Below are positions 8,799-18,588 of a stretch of 34,353 bases of DNA, piece after piece. The stretch covers positions 1-34,353 of the forward strand of contig JAKLFM010000034.1 of the NCBI GenBank assembly GCA_022711175.1. The letters run 5' to 3'. The position numbers and the translations under genes are program-made. The notes under the pieces were generated by a model. The model did not search any database and was not told the origin of the DNA. It was given only the letters and a program-made list of their open reading frames with translations. Every line of letters starts with the position of its first letter. Position 1 is the stretch's first letter. Origin of the DNA: Bacteroidota bacterium. GTDB taxonomy: Bacteria > Bacteroidota > Bacteroidia > Bacteroidales > UBA4417.

Positions 8799-10202
8799 TT
8801 ACTTATACAATTGAACATCAGTTGTTTTACCCGATTCAATCACAAATTTTTGTTCAACAGTATATACGGTCTGCCTGGCGGTCTTGGGCCTGAAAATGAT
8901 GCGATAAACACCCGGCTGAAGGTACAATGTCTCCATAATGTTTGTGTCGTCAAGGTTATAGACCCAGTTAAGTTGGTTTTTATCTTCCAGCATCAGGCTT
9001 CCATAACCGAATACTGATTTGCGGATGACTGCAATGCCGGGTTCGGGAATTTCAATGGTGGCAGTGTGGCTTTGCTTTATCTCAACATTTGGAATATAAA
9101 GCCTTGGCAGCGAGAGCACCTGCAGGTCATATGTCCCGATAATGTATTTCTCGGTTTCGCCAAAATTCTGCACATTCAGTATTTCGTTACCTCCTTTTGG
9201 ATGCACAAGGCACTGTAAACCCCTTGAAGCACTGCCGGTTCCTGCCATTTTCAGGTGCATTGAGCCCTGCGGCGTTTCGGCGGCAATTATGGTATGCTTG
9301 CCGGGAATAATGCTGATGCTGTCAACATGCACGGGCGGAATGGTGTGAACCACAACATTGTATGTCACCAAGGGATCGAGGATCAGCGTGTCAGGTACAC
9401 CGCGGTTATTCATGGTATGGACAAAGTTGTACATGATTTTTCCCGAAGCAGCATCATAAAATGTCATTGGGACATCGGTTTCGGTTGGCAGTCCCGATTT
9501 GTCGAGCAGGTTAACCTGAGCTGTTGTTGAATTTAGTGCCTGCGAGATAACTACATCGAGTGCCTTCCTGAAGTCCTTTTCGGTTGTAGCATCGAAATAG
9601 GTTCCTACACAGTGAAAAGCCTTGTTGAAATCCTGTCCAATGCCGATAATAAATGGTTTGAGCACAATACCGTTTTTTTGCAGCATATGCGACACAGCAC
9701 AGGGGTCGCCGCTGCATTCTTCAATTCCGTCGGTGATGAGTACTACAATGTTGCGGCAGCTACTGCATGGTGTAAAATCCTTGGCCGATTGCTCAAGCGA
9801 ATAGGCAAGCGGAGTAGTTCCGCGGGGAGAAACCGTGCGCAGTTTACTTTTGATTTTTGCTGCATTATCGGGGCCAAAGGGTACTTCGAGTTTCGTGTCC
9901 TTACAGTCTTGCGGCGGGAAGTGGCTTTGATGGCCATACACACGCAACCCGAGTTCAATGTTTTTTACATAAGCAAGGCTGTCGAGCAACTCACTCATAA
10001 TCCGCTTCGCGATATTGAATTTGGTATCGCTTTGCCAACGCCCCAGCATACTTTGCGAAGCATCGAAAATGAACAGTATGCGGGTGGTGGGAATTGGCCG
10101 GGGCTTGGGTTCCGGCTGTTTCTGAGCGAATAATGAGTGAAATGATACAATAAGGAAGGTAATGATTGCAATACGTTGCAGATTTTTGGCAAATGTCCTC
10201 AT
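8799..10202 (-). CDS. Exported von Willebrand factor A (VWA) domain protein
   Basis: The 467-residue product has a signal peptide (residues 1-27, ending LFAQ) and then a VWA domain (~40-235) with a complete metal-ion-dependent adhesion site: D47-x-S49-x-S51, the RGTTPLA threonine and the ITDG aspartate. Cysteine pairs (CSSC, and ECSGDPC) suggest disulphides in the exported protein. Residues ~240-467 are beta-rich with no family I recognise. VWA domains bind metal and protein partners; the partner is unknown. It stands alone, divergent from the GH3 fusion gene and about 130 bases upstream of the sigma gene on the same strand. Confidence 0.75.
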   Translation of the reverse strand: MRTFAKNLQRIAIITFLIVSFHSLFAQKQPEPKPRPIPTTRILFIFDASQSMLGRWQSDTKFNIAKRIMSELLDSLAYVKNIELGLRVYGHQSHFPPQDCKDTKLEVPFGPDNAAKIKSKLRTVSPRGTTPLAYSLEQSAKDFTPCSSCRNIVVLITDGIEECSGDPCAVSHMLQKNGIVLKPFIIGIGQDFNKAFHCVGTYFDATTEKDFRKALDVVISQALNSTTAQVNLLDKSGLPTETDVPMTFYDAASGKIMYNFVHTMNNRGVPDTLILDPLVTYNVVVHTIPPVHVDSISIIPGKHTIIAAETPQGSMHLKMAGTGSASRGLQCLVHPKGGNEILNVQNFGETEKYIIGTYDLQVLSLPRLYIPNVEIKQSHTATIEIPEPGIAVIRKSVFGYGSLMLEDKNQLNWVYNLDDTNIMETLYLQPGVYRIIFRPKTARQTVYTVEQKFVIESGKTTDVQLYK

Positions 10203-10404
10203 CGTATCCGGTTTTATTGATAACGCTATAATTACACAAATATTCTAAAAATATTGTTAACTGCAGCTTTGAACATAACTTTAAATCTGATATCTGTTTA
10301 TGAAAATATTATCCCGAAATGGCTATCACTTTCGATATCAGCAATATGGTTCCTTTAAGATGTTTTAACTTCTATATGTCAACGGAAAACTGCATCTTTG
10401 AAAA

Positions 10405-13395
10405 ATGTTTCCGTTCAGGAAAACTTCGAGTAACATGTTGATTATAAAAGACATATATAGGTCAGTTATTGTTGTCGGTGCTCTGTTGGTGTTCTTATCC
10501 CCGGCAAGGGGTTATTCTCAGCACAGCCATTCATCTCCACACCCTAGCCAAATTGAAGACAGGTGGGTCGATTCGGTTTACAACGCTCTTACTCCTCAGG
10601 AACGAATTGGACAACTATTGATGATTCGGGCCAAATCAACCGGCGATTCGGCTGAATACCGTGCTATAGCCGATTACATCAGGCAATACAACCTTGGCGG
10701 GATTTGCTTTTTCCAGGGAGGCCCGGTGCGGCAGGCCATGCTTACGAATTACTATCAATCGCTTGCCAAAACACCTATTTTCATTTCGATGGATGCCGAA
10801 TGGGGATTGGGTATGCGGCTCGACAGTACAATATCTTTTGCGCGTGCCATGACACTGGGCGCCATTGCCGATACTACTTTGATTACCGAATGCGGATTCA
10901 TGATCGGAGAGCATTTGAAACGACTCGGAGTGCATATTGATTTTGCCCCCGTTCTGGACGTCAACATTAATCCTGCTAATCCCATCATCAATATCCGCTC
11001 GTTTGGTGAAGAGGTTGACGATGTGATTATCAAGGCGCGTTGTTTCAACCGGGGGCTTAGCCGATCGGTGCTCACGGTGGCGAAACATTTTCCGGGGCAC
11101 GGCGATACCGATACCGACTCTCACTATACATTGCCGGTGCTTCAGCATTCACTCAAAACCCTGGAAAACACTGACATAAATCCTTTCAGTGCCTTGATGC
11201 ACGAAGTTGCCGGTATTATGATCGGCCACCTCTATGTACCAGCACTCGATTCATCATCAGGGTTGCCCGCATCGCTCTCAGCCATTATTATCGATTCGCT
11301 GCTTCGGCATAAGATGAATTTTGCCGGATTGGTTTTTACCGATGCTCTCGATATGAAAGGTGTTGCCAATTATGCCGGTCCCGGCACTGCCGAAATCAAA
11401 GCATTACTGGCTGGCAATGATATACTTTTACTTCCGCAATCGGTTTCTCAGGCAGTCGATGCAATTTTGAAAGCAATTGAAAATGGAACAATTCCGGAAA
11501 ATCTGATCGAAGATAAATGTAGAAAGGTTCTATTGGCAAAATACCGGTTCGGGCTTACTGATAATAAAAATGTTTTTGTGGAAGTTGAGCATTTGGCCGA
11601 AGATCTGAACAGTCCTTTAGCCGAAAGCCTGAACCATAAGCTTTACGAAAACAGCGTGACTTTACTCAAAAACGAAAGAGAGATCATCCCAATACTGCAT
11701 CCGAATGTTGTAAGGATAGCATGCCTTACCATTGGAGATGATGTGCCCGGAGCATTTGAACAGAGGCTGGATTCGTATGCGCCGATTGATCATTTTTTTG
11801 TCCGGCGCGATTTTTCCATTGAAAAGTCCGACAGTATTTTCACACAATTGAACCCATACCAGTTAGTGATTATCGCTGTAAGGAATACTCACCCTTCGCC
11901 GTCACGCGGTTTCGGGATCAGTAATGCTGCGGTTTCGCTGGTTGATACGTTGATACGTCTTAAACCTGTTATACTTGATGTATTTAGTCTGCCATACAGT
12001 TTAAAAAGGTTCAAAAATATTGACCTTGCAAAGGCTGTGCTGATTTCGTACCAGGATAATCCTGCAGCTCACGACATCTCAGCCCAGGTGATTTTCGGTG
12101 CTGCTGCGGCAAAAGGAAGTACGCCGGTTACGGTTTCGGGCTTGTACCCGCTGCATTCAGGTTTATGGAGTAATAAAGGATTGAGGATCAGTTATAAATT
12201 GCCTGAAGAAATGGGTATTTCATCCGAAAAACTTGCCGTGGTTGACAGCATTGTTGCCGAAGGGCTGCAGGCACAGGCCTACCCCGGATGCCAGGTGCTT
12301 GTGGCCAAATCGGGGAGCGTTATTTACAGAAAATCTTTCGGGTATCATGATTATTCGAACATGCATAAAGTACTGGATTCTGATCTATACGACCTTGCCA
12401 GCATTACAAAAGTAGCTGCCACAACAGTTTCAGTAATGCGCCTTTACGACCAGGGCTTGATTGATATTAACAAACCCTTGTCAAAGTACCTGCCTGCTTT
12501 GCAGCATACCAATAAACACAGCATCCTGATCAGGGATATTTTAACCCACCAGGCAAAGTTGAAGGACTGGATACCATTTTACCGTTTAACCCTGAAAAAC
12601 GGTGAACCGGATCCAAATTATTACCGAAACGTTGAATCAGACAGCTTCTCCATCAAAGTTGCCGACAGTATGTTTCTTCGAACCGATTACCCCCCGATAA
12701 TCCTTGACTCAGTTATCAGGACGCCGCTGTTGCCAAAGAAAGAATACAAATACAGCGATCTTGGTTTCATACTGCTTGGCAGGGCTGTTGAGGCTATTAC
12801 AGGCCAGCCGCTCGACGAATATGTGAAATATAATTTTTATCACCCCTTAGGAATAAGATTGTGTTATAATCCTTTGGAAAATAATAGATTGGAAGGTATC
12901 GTGCCAACTGAGAACGATATTTTGTTCAGGCAACAGCTCATTCACGGATATGTGCACGATCAGGCTGCTGCCATGCTGGGTGGGATTTCAGGACATGCCG
13001 GATTGTTTGGTAATGCGAACGATTTGGCAGTACTTTTCCAGATGTTACTGCAGAATGGAGTGTATGCAGCCAGAACATATATTGACAGTGCGACAGTAAA
13101 ATTGTTTACATCGCAGCAATTTCAGGGTAACCGCAGGGGTTTGGGATTCGATAAACCCCAGCTTGACAGGAATACCGACGGTCCCGCCTGTAAAGATGCC
13201 TCTGAGAAGAGTTTCGGGCATACCGGTTTCACCGGAACCTATGTGTGGGCTGACCCGGACAAAGAACTCATCATTGTTTTTCTTTCGAACAGGGTGAATC
13301 CTGATGCCGAAAATAATAAGCTCACCCAAATGAGCATAAGGACACGAATTCAACAGGCCGTTTATGATGCAATCAACAGCCCGTTTAGCAATTAG
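10405..13395 (+). CDS. GH3 beta-N-acetylglucosaminidase fused to a beta-lactamase-fold serine hydrolase
   Basis: The 996-residue exported protein combines two enzymes. Residues ~55-600 are a NagZ-like glycoside hydrolase family 3 region. They carry the KHFPGHGDT motif (K227 onward), the D238-S-H240 acid/base dyad typical of NagZ, and the nucleophile D313 in FTDALDM; a GH3 C-terminal domain follows. Residues ~620-985 are a class C beta-lactamase/penicillin-binding-protein fold with S666-x-x-K669, Y783-S-D and H939-T-G. Both sites look intact. The likely substrates are peptidoglycan fragments: the first domain removes GlcNAc, the second may be a peptidase or esterase. The first Met is at 10405; ATG 10435 (MLIIKD) gives a shorter signal peptide and is an alternative, since a near-consensus -7 box (CATCTTTG, 10393-10400) sits very close to 10405. 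Confidence 0.9.
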   Translation: MFPFRKTSSNMLIIKDIYRSVIVVGALLVFLSPARGYSQHSHSSPHPSQIEDRWVDSVYNALTPQERIGQLLMIRAKSTGDSAEYRAIADYIRQYNLGGICFFQGGPVRQAMLTNYYQSLAKTPIFISMDAEWGLGMRLDSTISFARAMTLGAIADTTLITECGFMIGEHLKRLGVHIDFAPVLDVNINPANPIINIRSFGEEVDDVIIKARCFNRGLSRSVLTVAKHFPGHGDTDTDSHYTLPVLQHSLKTLENTDINPFSALMHEVAGIMIGHLYVPALDSSSGLPASLSAIIIDSLLRHKMNFAGLVFTDALDMKGVANYAGPGTAEIKALLAGNDILLLPQSVSQAVDAILKAIENGTIPENLIEDKCRKVLLAKYRFGLTDNKNVFVEVEHLAEDLNSPLAESLNHKLYENSVTLLKNEREIIPILHPNVVRIACLTIGDDVPGAFEQRLDSYAPIDHFFVRRDFSIEKSDSIFTQLNPYQLVIIAVRNTHPSPSRGFGISNAAVSLVDTLIRLKPVILDVFSLPYSLKRFKNIDLAKAVLISYQDNPAAHDISAQVIFGAAAAKGSTPVTVSGLYPLHSGLWSNKGLRISYKLPEEMGISSEKLAVVDSIVAEGLQAQAYPGCQVLVAKSGSVIYRKSFGYHDYSNMHKVLDSDLYDLASITKVAATTVSVMRLYDQGLIDINKPLSKYLPALQHTNKHSILIRDILTHQAKLKDWIPFYRLTLKNGEPDPNYYRNVESDSFSIKVADSMFLRTDYPPIILDSVIRTPLLPKKEYKYSDLGFILLGRAVEAITGQPLDEYVKYNFYHPLGIRLCYNPLENNRLEGIVPTENDILFRQQLIHGYVHDQAAAMLGGISGHAGLFGNANDLAVLFQMLLQNGVYAARTYIDSATVKLFTSQQFQGNRRGLGFDKPQLDRNTDGPACKDASEKSFGHTGFTGTYVWADPDKELIIVFLSNRVNPDAENNKLTQMSIRTRIQQAVYDAINSPFSN

Positions 13396-13436
13396 TTATG
13401 ATTCAATCAGTTGTAAATCAATAAAGTAAATAGACT

Positions 13437-13937
13437 ATGGCAACAACACATTTCAGAGGAAATCCCGTAAACACAATCGGTGAATTACCGATAGTCGGAA
13501 CAAATGCCCCGGCATTTGAACTGGTAAAGACTGATCTCTCCGATCTTACCATGGCCAAGTTATCCGGTAAAAGGGTAATACTCAACATTTTCCCCAGCCT
13601 CGATACTTCGGTTTGTGCCGCTTCGGTAAGGCGTTTCAATGCCGAGGCTTCGAAACTTGAAAACACATCGGTAGTATGTGTTTCGAAAGACCTGCCTTTT
13701 GCCCACGGGCGATTCTGCACAACCGAAGGAATTGAAAATGTTATTCCGGCATCGGAATTCCGGAGCAATAATTTCGGTAAATCTTACGGTGTAATGCTTA
13801 CCGATGGCCCCTTACGCGGACTATTAGCCAGGGCTGTGGTAGTTTTGGATGAAAACGGCAAAGTGAAATACACTGAGCTGGTGCCCGAAATTACTCAGGA
13901 ACCCGATTACGATTCGGCATTGGCAGCGTTGAAATAG
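13437..13937 (+). CDS. tpx: Thiol peroxidase
   Basis: Tpx is an atypical two-cysteine peroxiredoxin that reduces hydrogen peroxide and alkyl hydroperoxides with electrons from thioredoxin. The 166-residue product has the peroxidatic cysteine C60 in DTSVCA and the resolving cysteine C94 in RFCTTEG, at positions nearly identical to those of Escherichia coli Tpx (61 and 95). The N-terminal [13 protein letters not shown] and the C-terminal [11 protein letters not shown] are also typical. No signal peptide is present, so it is cytoplasmic in this organism. It stands 41 bases after the GH3 fusion gene; I see no separate promoter. Confidence 0.96.
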   Translation: MATTHFRGNPVNTIGELPIVGTNAPAFELVKTDLSDLTMAKLSGKRVILNIFPSLDTSVCAASVRRFNAEASKLENTSVVCVSKDLPFAHGRFCTTEGIENVIPASEFRSNNFGKSYGVMLTDGPLRGLLARAVVVLDENGKVKYTELVPEITQEPDYDSALAALK

Positions 13938-13942
13938 CACAA

Positions 13943-13972
13943 TTGCAGAAACCGAAAAGAGCTGTATCTTTG
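13943..13972 (+). promoter_or_regulatory. Promoter of tRNA-Leu
   Basis: TTG (13943-13945) is followed by a 19-base spacer and TATCTTTG (13965-13972), a full match to the Bacteroidota -7 element. Transcription would start around 13980, about 12 bases before the tRNA. Confidence 0.7.
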
Positions 13973-13991
13973 CAACCCTTTTCGTTCATAT

Positions 13992-14073
13992 GCGGATGTG
14001 GCGTAATTGGTAGCCGCGCCAGACTTAGGATCTGGTGCCGAAAGGCGTATGGGTTCGAGTCCCTTCATCCGCA
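13992..14073 (+). tRNA. tRNA-Leu (anticodon UAG)
   Basis: The 82-base sequence folds as a class II tRNA. The acceptor stem pairs GCGGATG (13992-13998) with CATCCGC (14066-14072), with discriminator base A at 14073. The anticodon stem is CCAGA/TCTGG around the loop CTTAGGA, giving anticodon TAG, which reads CUA and related leucine codons. A long variable arm (TGCCGAAAGGCG region) and the T-loop GGTTCGAGTCCC fit tRNA-Leu. The terminal CCA is not encoded. A terminator follows at once. Confidence 0.96.
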
Positions 14074-14082
14074 CCTTGATTT

Positions 14083-14106
14083 TCCCGCGAAAGCGGGATT
14101 TTTTTT
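14083..14106 (+). terminator. Intrinsic terminator after tRNA-Leu
   Basis: Stem TCCCGC/GCGGGA with a GAAA tetraloop (14083-14098) is followed by eight T residues (14099-14106). This is a compact and convincing hairpin, 9 bases after the tRNA. Confidence 0.9.
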
Positions 14107-14145
14107 CTACTACCAGGACTAAAAACAGGCACTGGCCGTGAGTCG

Positions 14146-14787
14146 TTATTTGGTTTTGGTGCCAAACTCCTTGCGAATCTTCTCAATTTTAGGACTGATC
14201 ACAATCCTGCAATAAGGCGCCGACTTATTGTTGTTGTAATAATTTTCGTGGTAGTCTTCGGCAGGGTAGAAGGTAGTGGCTGGCGAAATTTCGGTTACTA
14301 CAGGATTATCGTAACGTCCAGATTCATTGAGTTTATTCTTCTGAAAATCAGCAATTCTGCGCTGTTGTTCATTATGATAAAAAATGGCCGAGCGATACTG
14401 TGTGCCAACATCCGCTCCCTGCCGGTTAAGTGTTGTTGGGTCGTGCATTTCCCAGAAGACTTCGAGTAAATCAGCGAATGTAATTTGTGTTGTGTCGTAA
14501 ACAATCCGGGCAACTTCAGCATGGCCGGTCGTACCCGAACATACCTCACTGTATGTTGGATTTACCTTGCTCCCACCACTGTAGCCTGGCGTTACCGATA
14601 TCACTCCTTTCAACTGCAGGAAAACCGCTTCGGTACACCAGAAACATCCGGCTCCAAAGGTTGCGGTATCCTTACTCGCTATTGATATATTGCCAAGGTC
14701 TGTCATAGTAACTTCATTATTATTTGAGCATTTTGATGTGCTGAATCCGATAACCAAGATCAGCAGGATGATGGATTTTCTTTTCAT
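14146..14787 (-). CDS. msrA: Peptide methionine sulfoxide reductase A, probable lipoprotein
   Basis: MsrA reduces the S-epimer of methionine sulfoxide in proteins. The 213-residue product has the catalytic G-C48-F-W-C motif, and GYSGG, GHAEVARIVYD and the DVGTQYRSAIF block are all characteristic. The C-terminal YPAEDYHENYY is the usual substrate-binding stretch. A hydrophobic N-terminus ending TSKC20 suggests a lipoprotein or exported form acting in the envelope, though the lipobox is weak. The frame extends upstream to 14853, but ATG 14787 begins the signal sequence. It is convergent with the tRNA terminator and divergent from tig. Confidence 0.93.
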   Translation of the reverse strand: MKRKSIILLILVIGFSTSKCSNNNEVTMTDLGNISIASKDTATFGAGCFWCTEAVFLQLKGVISVTPGYSGGSKVNPTYSEVCSGTTGHAEVARIVYDTTQITFADLLEVFWEMHDPTTLNRQGADVGTQYRSAIFYHNEQQRRIADFQKNKLNESGRYDNPVVTEISPATTFYPAEDYHENYYNNNKSAPYCRIVISPKIEKIRKEFGTKTK

Positions 14788-14876
14788 GGCAAAGCCGCAA
14801 TTATCATTAAGCGAGGAAACATTCCTGCCGCTGCTTTTGTTCAGCCGGAACATTCAAAATCAATGTTGTAAACCGG

Positions 14877-14908
14877 TTTGCCAATGTATAAAATAAAAGC
14901 TACCTTTG
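14877..14908 (+). promoter_or_regulatory. Promoter of tig
   Basis: TTTG (14877-14880), a 20-base spacer and TACCTTTG (14901-14908) match the Bacteroidota vegetative consensus exactly. The start of transcription would be near 14916, about 75 bases before the trigger factor start codon. Confidence 0.8.
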
Positions 14909-14991
14909 CACCTCTTAAATCTGAAGCATTTCGGATTAATTATCATTCTGAGATACAGTGAAATAAATCACCAATTGAATCTAATTACTTC

Positions 14992-16362
14992 ATGGAAATT
15001 ACACGCGAAAGTACAGGCGAACTCACGGCAACAGTCAAAATAGTTTTAAGCCCTTCGGATTATATTGAGAATGTTAACAAAGTACTGAAGGATTATCAGC
15101 GCAAAGCCAATGTTCCTGGTTTCAGGCCCGGACATGTTCCATTCGGCATGGTTAAAAAACTTTATGGAAGTGCTGTTTTTGCTGACGAAATCAACAAAAT
15201 GCTTACCGAGTCACTTACCAAATACCTGGAAGATGAAAAGCTCGCCATACTGGGTCAGCCATTGCCAAATACCGAAAAAACTTCAACATTCGATTGGAAA
15301 GAGGAAAAGGATATTGAATTCTACTTTGACCTGGGGCTTTCACCTGAGTTTAATCTCGATTTGAATGATACCTTAACTGTTGATTATCATAAGATTATTG
15401 TTGATGATAATAAAATCGACAGTTATATCAATGATCTGCGCCAGCGTAATGGCACCTTTACTCAGGCTGAATCAGTTGAGGAAAAAGACTCTCTATTCGG
15501 GAAATTTGAAGAACTTGATGCCGATGGCAATGTTCTCGAATCAGGCATCAGTAATGAATCACGGTTGCTCATTTCAGCTATTAGCGATGAAAGTACGCGT
15601 GGAAGCTTCATAGGCAAGAAAGTTGGCGATAGTGTTGACTTTAATCCCGTGAAAAGTATTGGTAACCTTACCGAAGTTGCTACAATGCTTGGTATTGATA
15701 CAAAACAGGCTGCTACGATAGAATCGGATTTCCGTTTTACCTTTACTGAAATCACCCGGGTAGAACCAGCAGAACTTAACGCTGAGCTTTTTGAAAAAAT
15801 ATTCCCGGGCAAAGGCGTTACCGACGAAACACTATTCCGTGAAGCAGTGAGATTTGATGCAGAAAATGCATTCCTCGACAATAGCGATCATTACTTCATG
15901 CATTCCGTTAAGGACAGGTTGCTCGAGGTTTGCCAGATCAATCTCCCTGATAGTTTTATGAAGCGATGGCTTGTTGAAAACAACGAAGGCAGGCTTACTG
16001 CAGAAGAAGTAGAGAAGAACTATGCTGACTATGCCTCTGCAATGAAATGGCAGCTTATTGAAAACAGGATGATTAATGAATTCGGCATAAAGGTGGAAGA
16101 TCAGGAAATTAAAGATGCTGTAAAAGATTACTATCTCCCTGGATGGCGTGGCATGGAATTGAATACAGGCCTGATGGAAAGGCTCGAAGGCATGGCTCAA
16201 AACTTCATCAACACCAATGCCGATGAAACCCGTCACCTGCTCGATTCGATTTACGATAAAAAAATTGCAGCCATTGTGAAAGAAAAAGTTACGCTCGTTG
16301 AGAAGTCAGTTTCCTACGACGAGTTCATGGCAATGGATGCTGCAAAACATCACCACGAATAG
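14992..16362 (+). CDS. tig: Trigger factor (ribosome-associated chaperone)
   Basis: Trigger factor binds the ribosome exit tunnel and shields new chains. The 456-residue product has the ribosome-docking signature G43-FRPGHVP, near the usual position at the tip of the N-terminal domain. A central region of about residues 150-250 would correspond to the FKBP-like PPIase domain but is strongly diverged, which is common in Bacteroidota trigger factors. The rest is a long helical C-terminal domain. Length is normal (about 430-450). It is followed by clpP and clpX, the common tig-clpP-clpX order. Confidence 0.93.
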   Translation: MEITRESTGELTATVKIVLSPSDYIENVNKVLKDYQRKANVPGFRPGHVPFGMVKKLYGSAVFADEINKMLTESLTKYLEDEKLAILGQPLPNTEKTSTFDWKEEKDIEFYFDLGLSPEFNLDLNDTLTVDYHKIIVDDNKIDSYINDLRQRNGTFTQAESVEEKDSLFGKFEELDADGNVLESGISNESRLLISAISDESTRGSFIGKKVGDSVDFNPVKSIGNLTEVATMLGIDTKQAATIESDFRFTFTEITRVEPAELNAELFEKIFPGKGVTDETLFREAVRFDAENAFLDNSDHYFMHSVKDRLLEVCQINLPDSFMKRWLVENNEGRLTAEEVEKNYADYASAMKWQLIENRMINEFGIKVEDQEIKDAVKDYYLPGWRGMELNTGLMERLEGMAQNFINTNADETRHLLDSIYDKKIAAIVKEKVTLVEKSVSYDEFMAMDAAKHHHE

Positions 16363-16464
16363 CAGTAAATACTACTTTTGATACACCGATATTACCGACG
16401 CTTTTTTATCGTTACCAACCAGCCAGTTTAATAAACAGAATCACAACTATAAATCAGAAATAAG

Positions 16465-17133
16465 ATGGACGAATTCCGCAAATATGCCACCAGGCACCTC
16501 GGTATCAGCAGTTTGTCGCTGCAGCGCTTCACATCGGTTGCCAACAATTACATTTCACCAACCATCATTGAGGAACGTCAGCTTAATATTGCCACAATGG
16601 ATGTTTTCTCGCGATTGATGATGGACCGCATTATTTTTCTTGGTGTCCCGATCGACGACTATGTTGCCAACATCATCCAGGCACAGTTGCTTTTCCTCGA
16701 GTCGGTTGATTCGAAACGCGATATACAAATCTATCTGAATACGCCCGGTGGTTCAGTATATGCCGGTTTGGGTATATACGATACCATGCAGTATATCCAG
16801 CCTGATGTTGCCACAATATGTACCGGTATGGCCGCCTCAATGGGTGCTGTGCTGCTCTGTGCAGGACACAAAGGCAAGCGCACGGCGCTTCCTCATTCGC
16901 GCATACTCATTCATCAGCCTATGGGTGGCGCCGAAGGGCAGGCTTCGGATATCGAAATCACTACCCGTGAAATCCTGAAGCTCAAGAAAGAGCTTTACGA
17001 AATCATCGCCCGCCACAGCGGACAGGCATATAAGAAAATTGAAAAAGATGCCGACCGCGATTACTGGATGACCAGCGAGGAAGCCAAGGCGTACGGCATG
17101 ATTGACGAAATTCTGATCCGCAACCAACCGTAA
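16465..17133 (+). CDS. clpP: ATP-dependent Clp protease proteolytic subunit
   Basis: ClpP forms the 14-subunit proteolytic chamber that works with ClpX. The 222-residue product has the catalytic triad S125 (GMAASMGA), H150 (ILIHQP) and D199 (ADRDYW), with spacing identical to the classic enzyme. The first ~25 residues form a short N-terminal extension that may be processed. It lies 102 bases after tig; a weak -7-like TACTTTTG (16373-16380) is present between them without a good upstream element. Confidence 0.97.
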   Translation: MDEFRKYATRHLGISSLSLQRFTSVANNYISPTIIEERQLNIATMDVFSRLMMDRIIFLGVPIDDYVANIIQAQLLFLESVDSKRDIQIYLNTPGGSVYAGLGIYDTMQYIQPDVATICTGMAASMGAVLLCAGHKGKRTALPHSRILIHQPMGGAEGQASDIEITTREILKLKKELYEIIARHSGQAYKKIEKDADRDYWMTSEEAKAYGMIDEILIRNQP

Positions 17134-17159
17134 TCCGGGCTTCAAGCCGGCGCCTATCC

Positions 17160-17192
17160 TTGTGCAATCTCATCAGGATTGAACTAACTTTG
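17160..17192 (+). promoter_or_regulatory. Possible separate promoter of clpX
   Basis: TTG (17160-17162) is followed, after a slightly long 22-base spacer, by TAACTTTG (17185-17192), a consensus -7 element. It would let clpX be expressed apart from clpP, with a leader of about 80 bases. Confidence 0.5.
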
Positions 17193-17240
17193 TGTTGGCA
17201 GAAGTTCCAATGGTTACCTTTTTCAGTAAAGGGGATTAAT

Positions 17241-17268
17241 CTTTAATAAGTTTTCTTTAATAAGTTTT
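17241..17268 (+). repeat. 14-bp perfect tandem duplication before clpX
   Basis: CTTTAATAAGTTTT occurs twice back to back (17241-17254 and 17255-17268), ending 12 bases before the clpX start codon and lying inside the predicted leader. Confidence 0.9.
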
Positions 17269-17280
17269 GATTATCAGATT

Positions 17281-18516
17281 ATGACTAAAAGAGATGAACG
17301 TTGCTCATTTTGTGGCAGGCCCAAGCGTGAAACCAACATGCTGATTGCAGGCCTCGAAGCGCATATTTGTGATTATTGCATCGATCAAGCCCGTGAAATC
17401 ATGAACGAGGAGATGTCGCACGGCAAAACCAAGTTCCAGCAGCGGTTAGATACCCCAAAACCCGGTGAAATCAAAGCTTATCTCGACCAATATGTTATCG
17501 GGCAGGATGAAGCCAAACGAATTCTCTCGGTAGCCGTTTATAACCATTACAAACGCATCAACCATTCGTCAACTAAAACAAAGGATGATGTAGAGATTGA
17601 GAAATCAAACATTATTTTGGTTGGCGAAACCGGTACCGGAAAGACCCTGATGGCACGATCCATCGCCAAGTTTTTACAGGTGCCTTTCTGTATTGCCGAT
17701 GCCACGGTGCTCACCGAAGCAGGCTACGTGGGCGAGGACGTTGAAAGCATACTCACCCGTTTGCTTCAGGCTGCTGATTACAATGTGAGTGCAGCCGAAA
17801 AGGGAATTGTTTTTATTGATGAAATCGACAAGATTTCGCGAAAAAGTGATAATCCATCAATCACCCGCGATGTATCGGGCGAAGGAGTTCAGCAGGCTTT
17901 ACTTAAACTGCTTGAAGGTGCCGAGGTAAACGTGCCGCCTCAGGGAGGCCGTAAGCATCCCGAACAAAAAATGATCAGCGTAAATACACAGAATATTCTC
18001 TTCATTTCGGGCGGGGCATTCGATGGCATTGAAAAGAAAATAGCCAGCCGGATGCAAACAAACATTATCGGCTACAACAATGACCGTGAGCGTGAATTTA
18101 TTGACAAAAGCAACCTTTTGCAATATGTAGCACCTCCCGACCTGAAAGCCTTTGGCCTTATTCCAGAATTGGTCGGCAGGTTCCCGGTGGTTACGTTCCT
18201 GCAGCCTCTCACAAGGGAAGTGCTTATCCGTATCCTCACCGAACCCAAAAATGCACTGGTCAAGCAGTTTGCGAAACTGTTTGAAATGGACAACATCAAA
18301 CTGACCTTTAAACCCGAAACTTACGAGTTCATTGTTGACAAAGCCATTGAATTTAAAACCGGAGCGCGCGGGTTACGGTCGATACTCGAAGCTATTCTTA
18401 CCGATGCCATGTTTGAATTTCCCTCGGCAGCAAAGCATAACGAGTTAATAGTAACCCGTGATTATGCAGCTGAGAAGCTCGGAAAAACCAATATTGCCAG
18501 GCTTAAAGTTGCCTGA
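17281..18516 (+). CDS. clpX: ATP-dependent Clp protease ATP-binding subunit ClpX
   Basis: ClpX is the AAA+ unfoldase that feeds substrates into ClpP. The 411-residue product has the N-terminal zinc-binding domain (C8, C11, C30, C33), Walker A GETGTGKT with K121, Walker B FIDEID with D180-E181, the GYVGEDVE pore loop and the second pore region near [22 protein letters not shown]-terminal sensor 2 arginine lies in TGARGLRS. Length is normal. The gene follows clpP by 147 bases with a probable own promoter and a tandem repeat in its leader. Confidence 0.98.
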   Translation: MTKRDERCSFCGRPKRETNMLIAGLEAHICDYCIDQAREIMNEEMSHGKTKFQQRLDTPKPGEIKAYLDQYVIGQDEAKRILSVAVYNHYKRINHSSTKTKDDVEIEKSNIILVGETGTGKTLMARSIAKFLQVPFCIADATVLTEAGYVGEDVESILTRLLQAADYNVSAAEKGIVFIDEIDKISRKSDNPSITRDVSGEGVQQALLKLLEGAEVNVPPQGGRKHPEQKMISVNTQNILFISGGAFDGIEKKIASRMQTNIIGYNNDREREFIDKSNLLQYVAPPDLKAFGLIPELVGRFPVVTFLQPLTREVLIRILTEPKNALVKQFAKLFEMDNIKLTFKPETYEFIVDKAIEFKTGARGLRSILEAILTDAMFEFPSAAKHNELIVTRDYAAEKLGKTNIARLKVA

Positions 18517-18588
18517 TTCGTTTTGCCGGCCATTGTGCCATACCTTCCTTCATTCCTGAATCTCTTCCATTTCAGTAAATTGTCCGCT

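Noticed and set aside
9612..10133. Open frame of 173 codons on the plus strand inside the VWA gene.
   Set aside because: It lies wholly opposite a gene with a signal peptide and intact metal-site motifs; the translated product has no recognisable features.
14149..14853. Upstream extension of msrA to 14853.
   Set aside because: The extra 22 residues would precede a normal signal peptide and have no family support; ATG 14787 is the better start.
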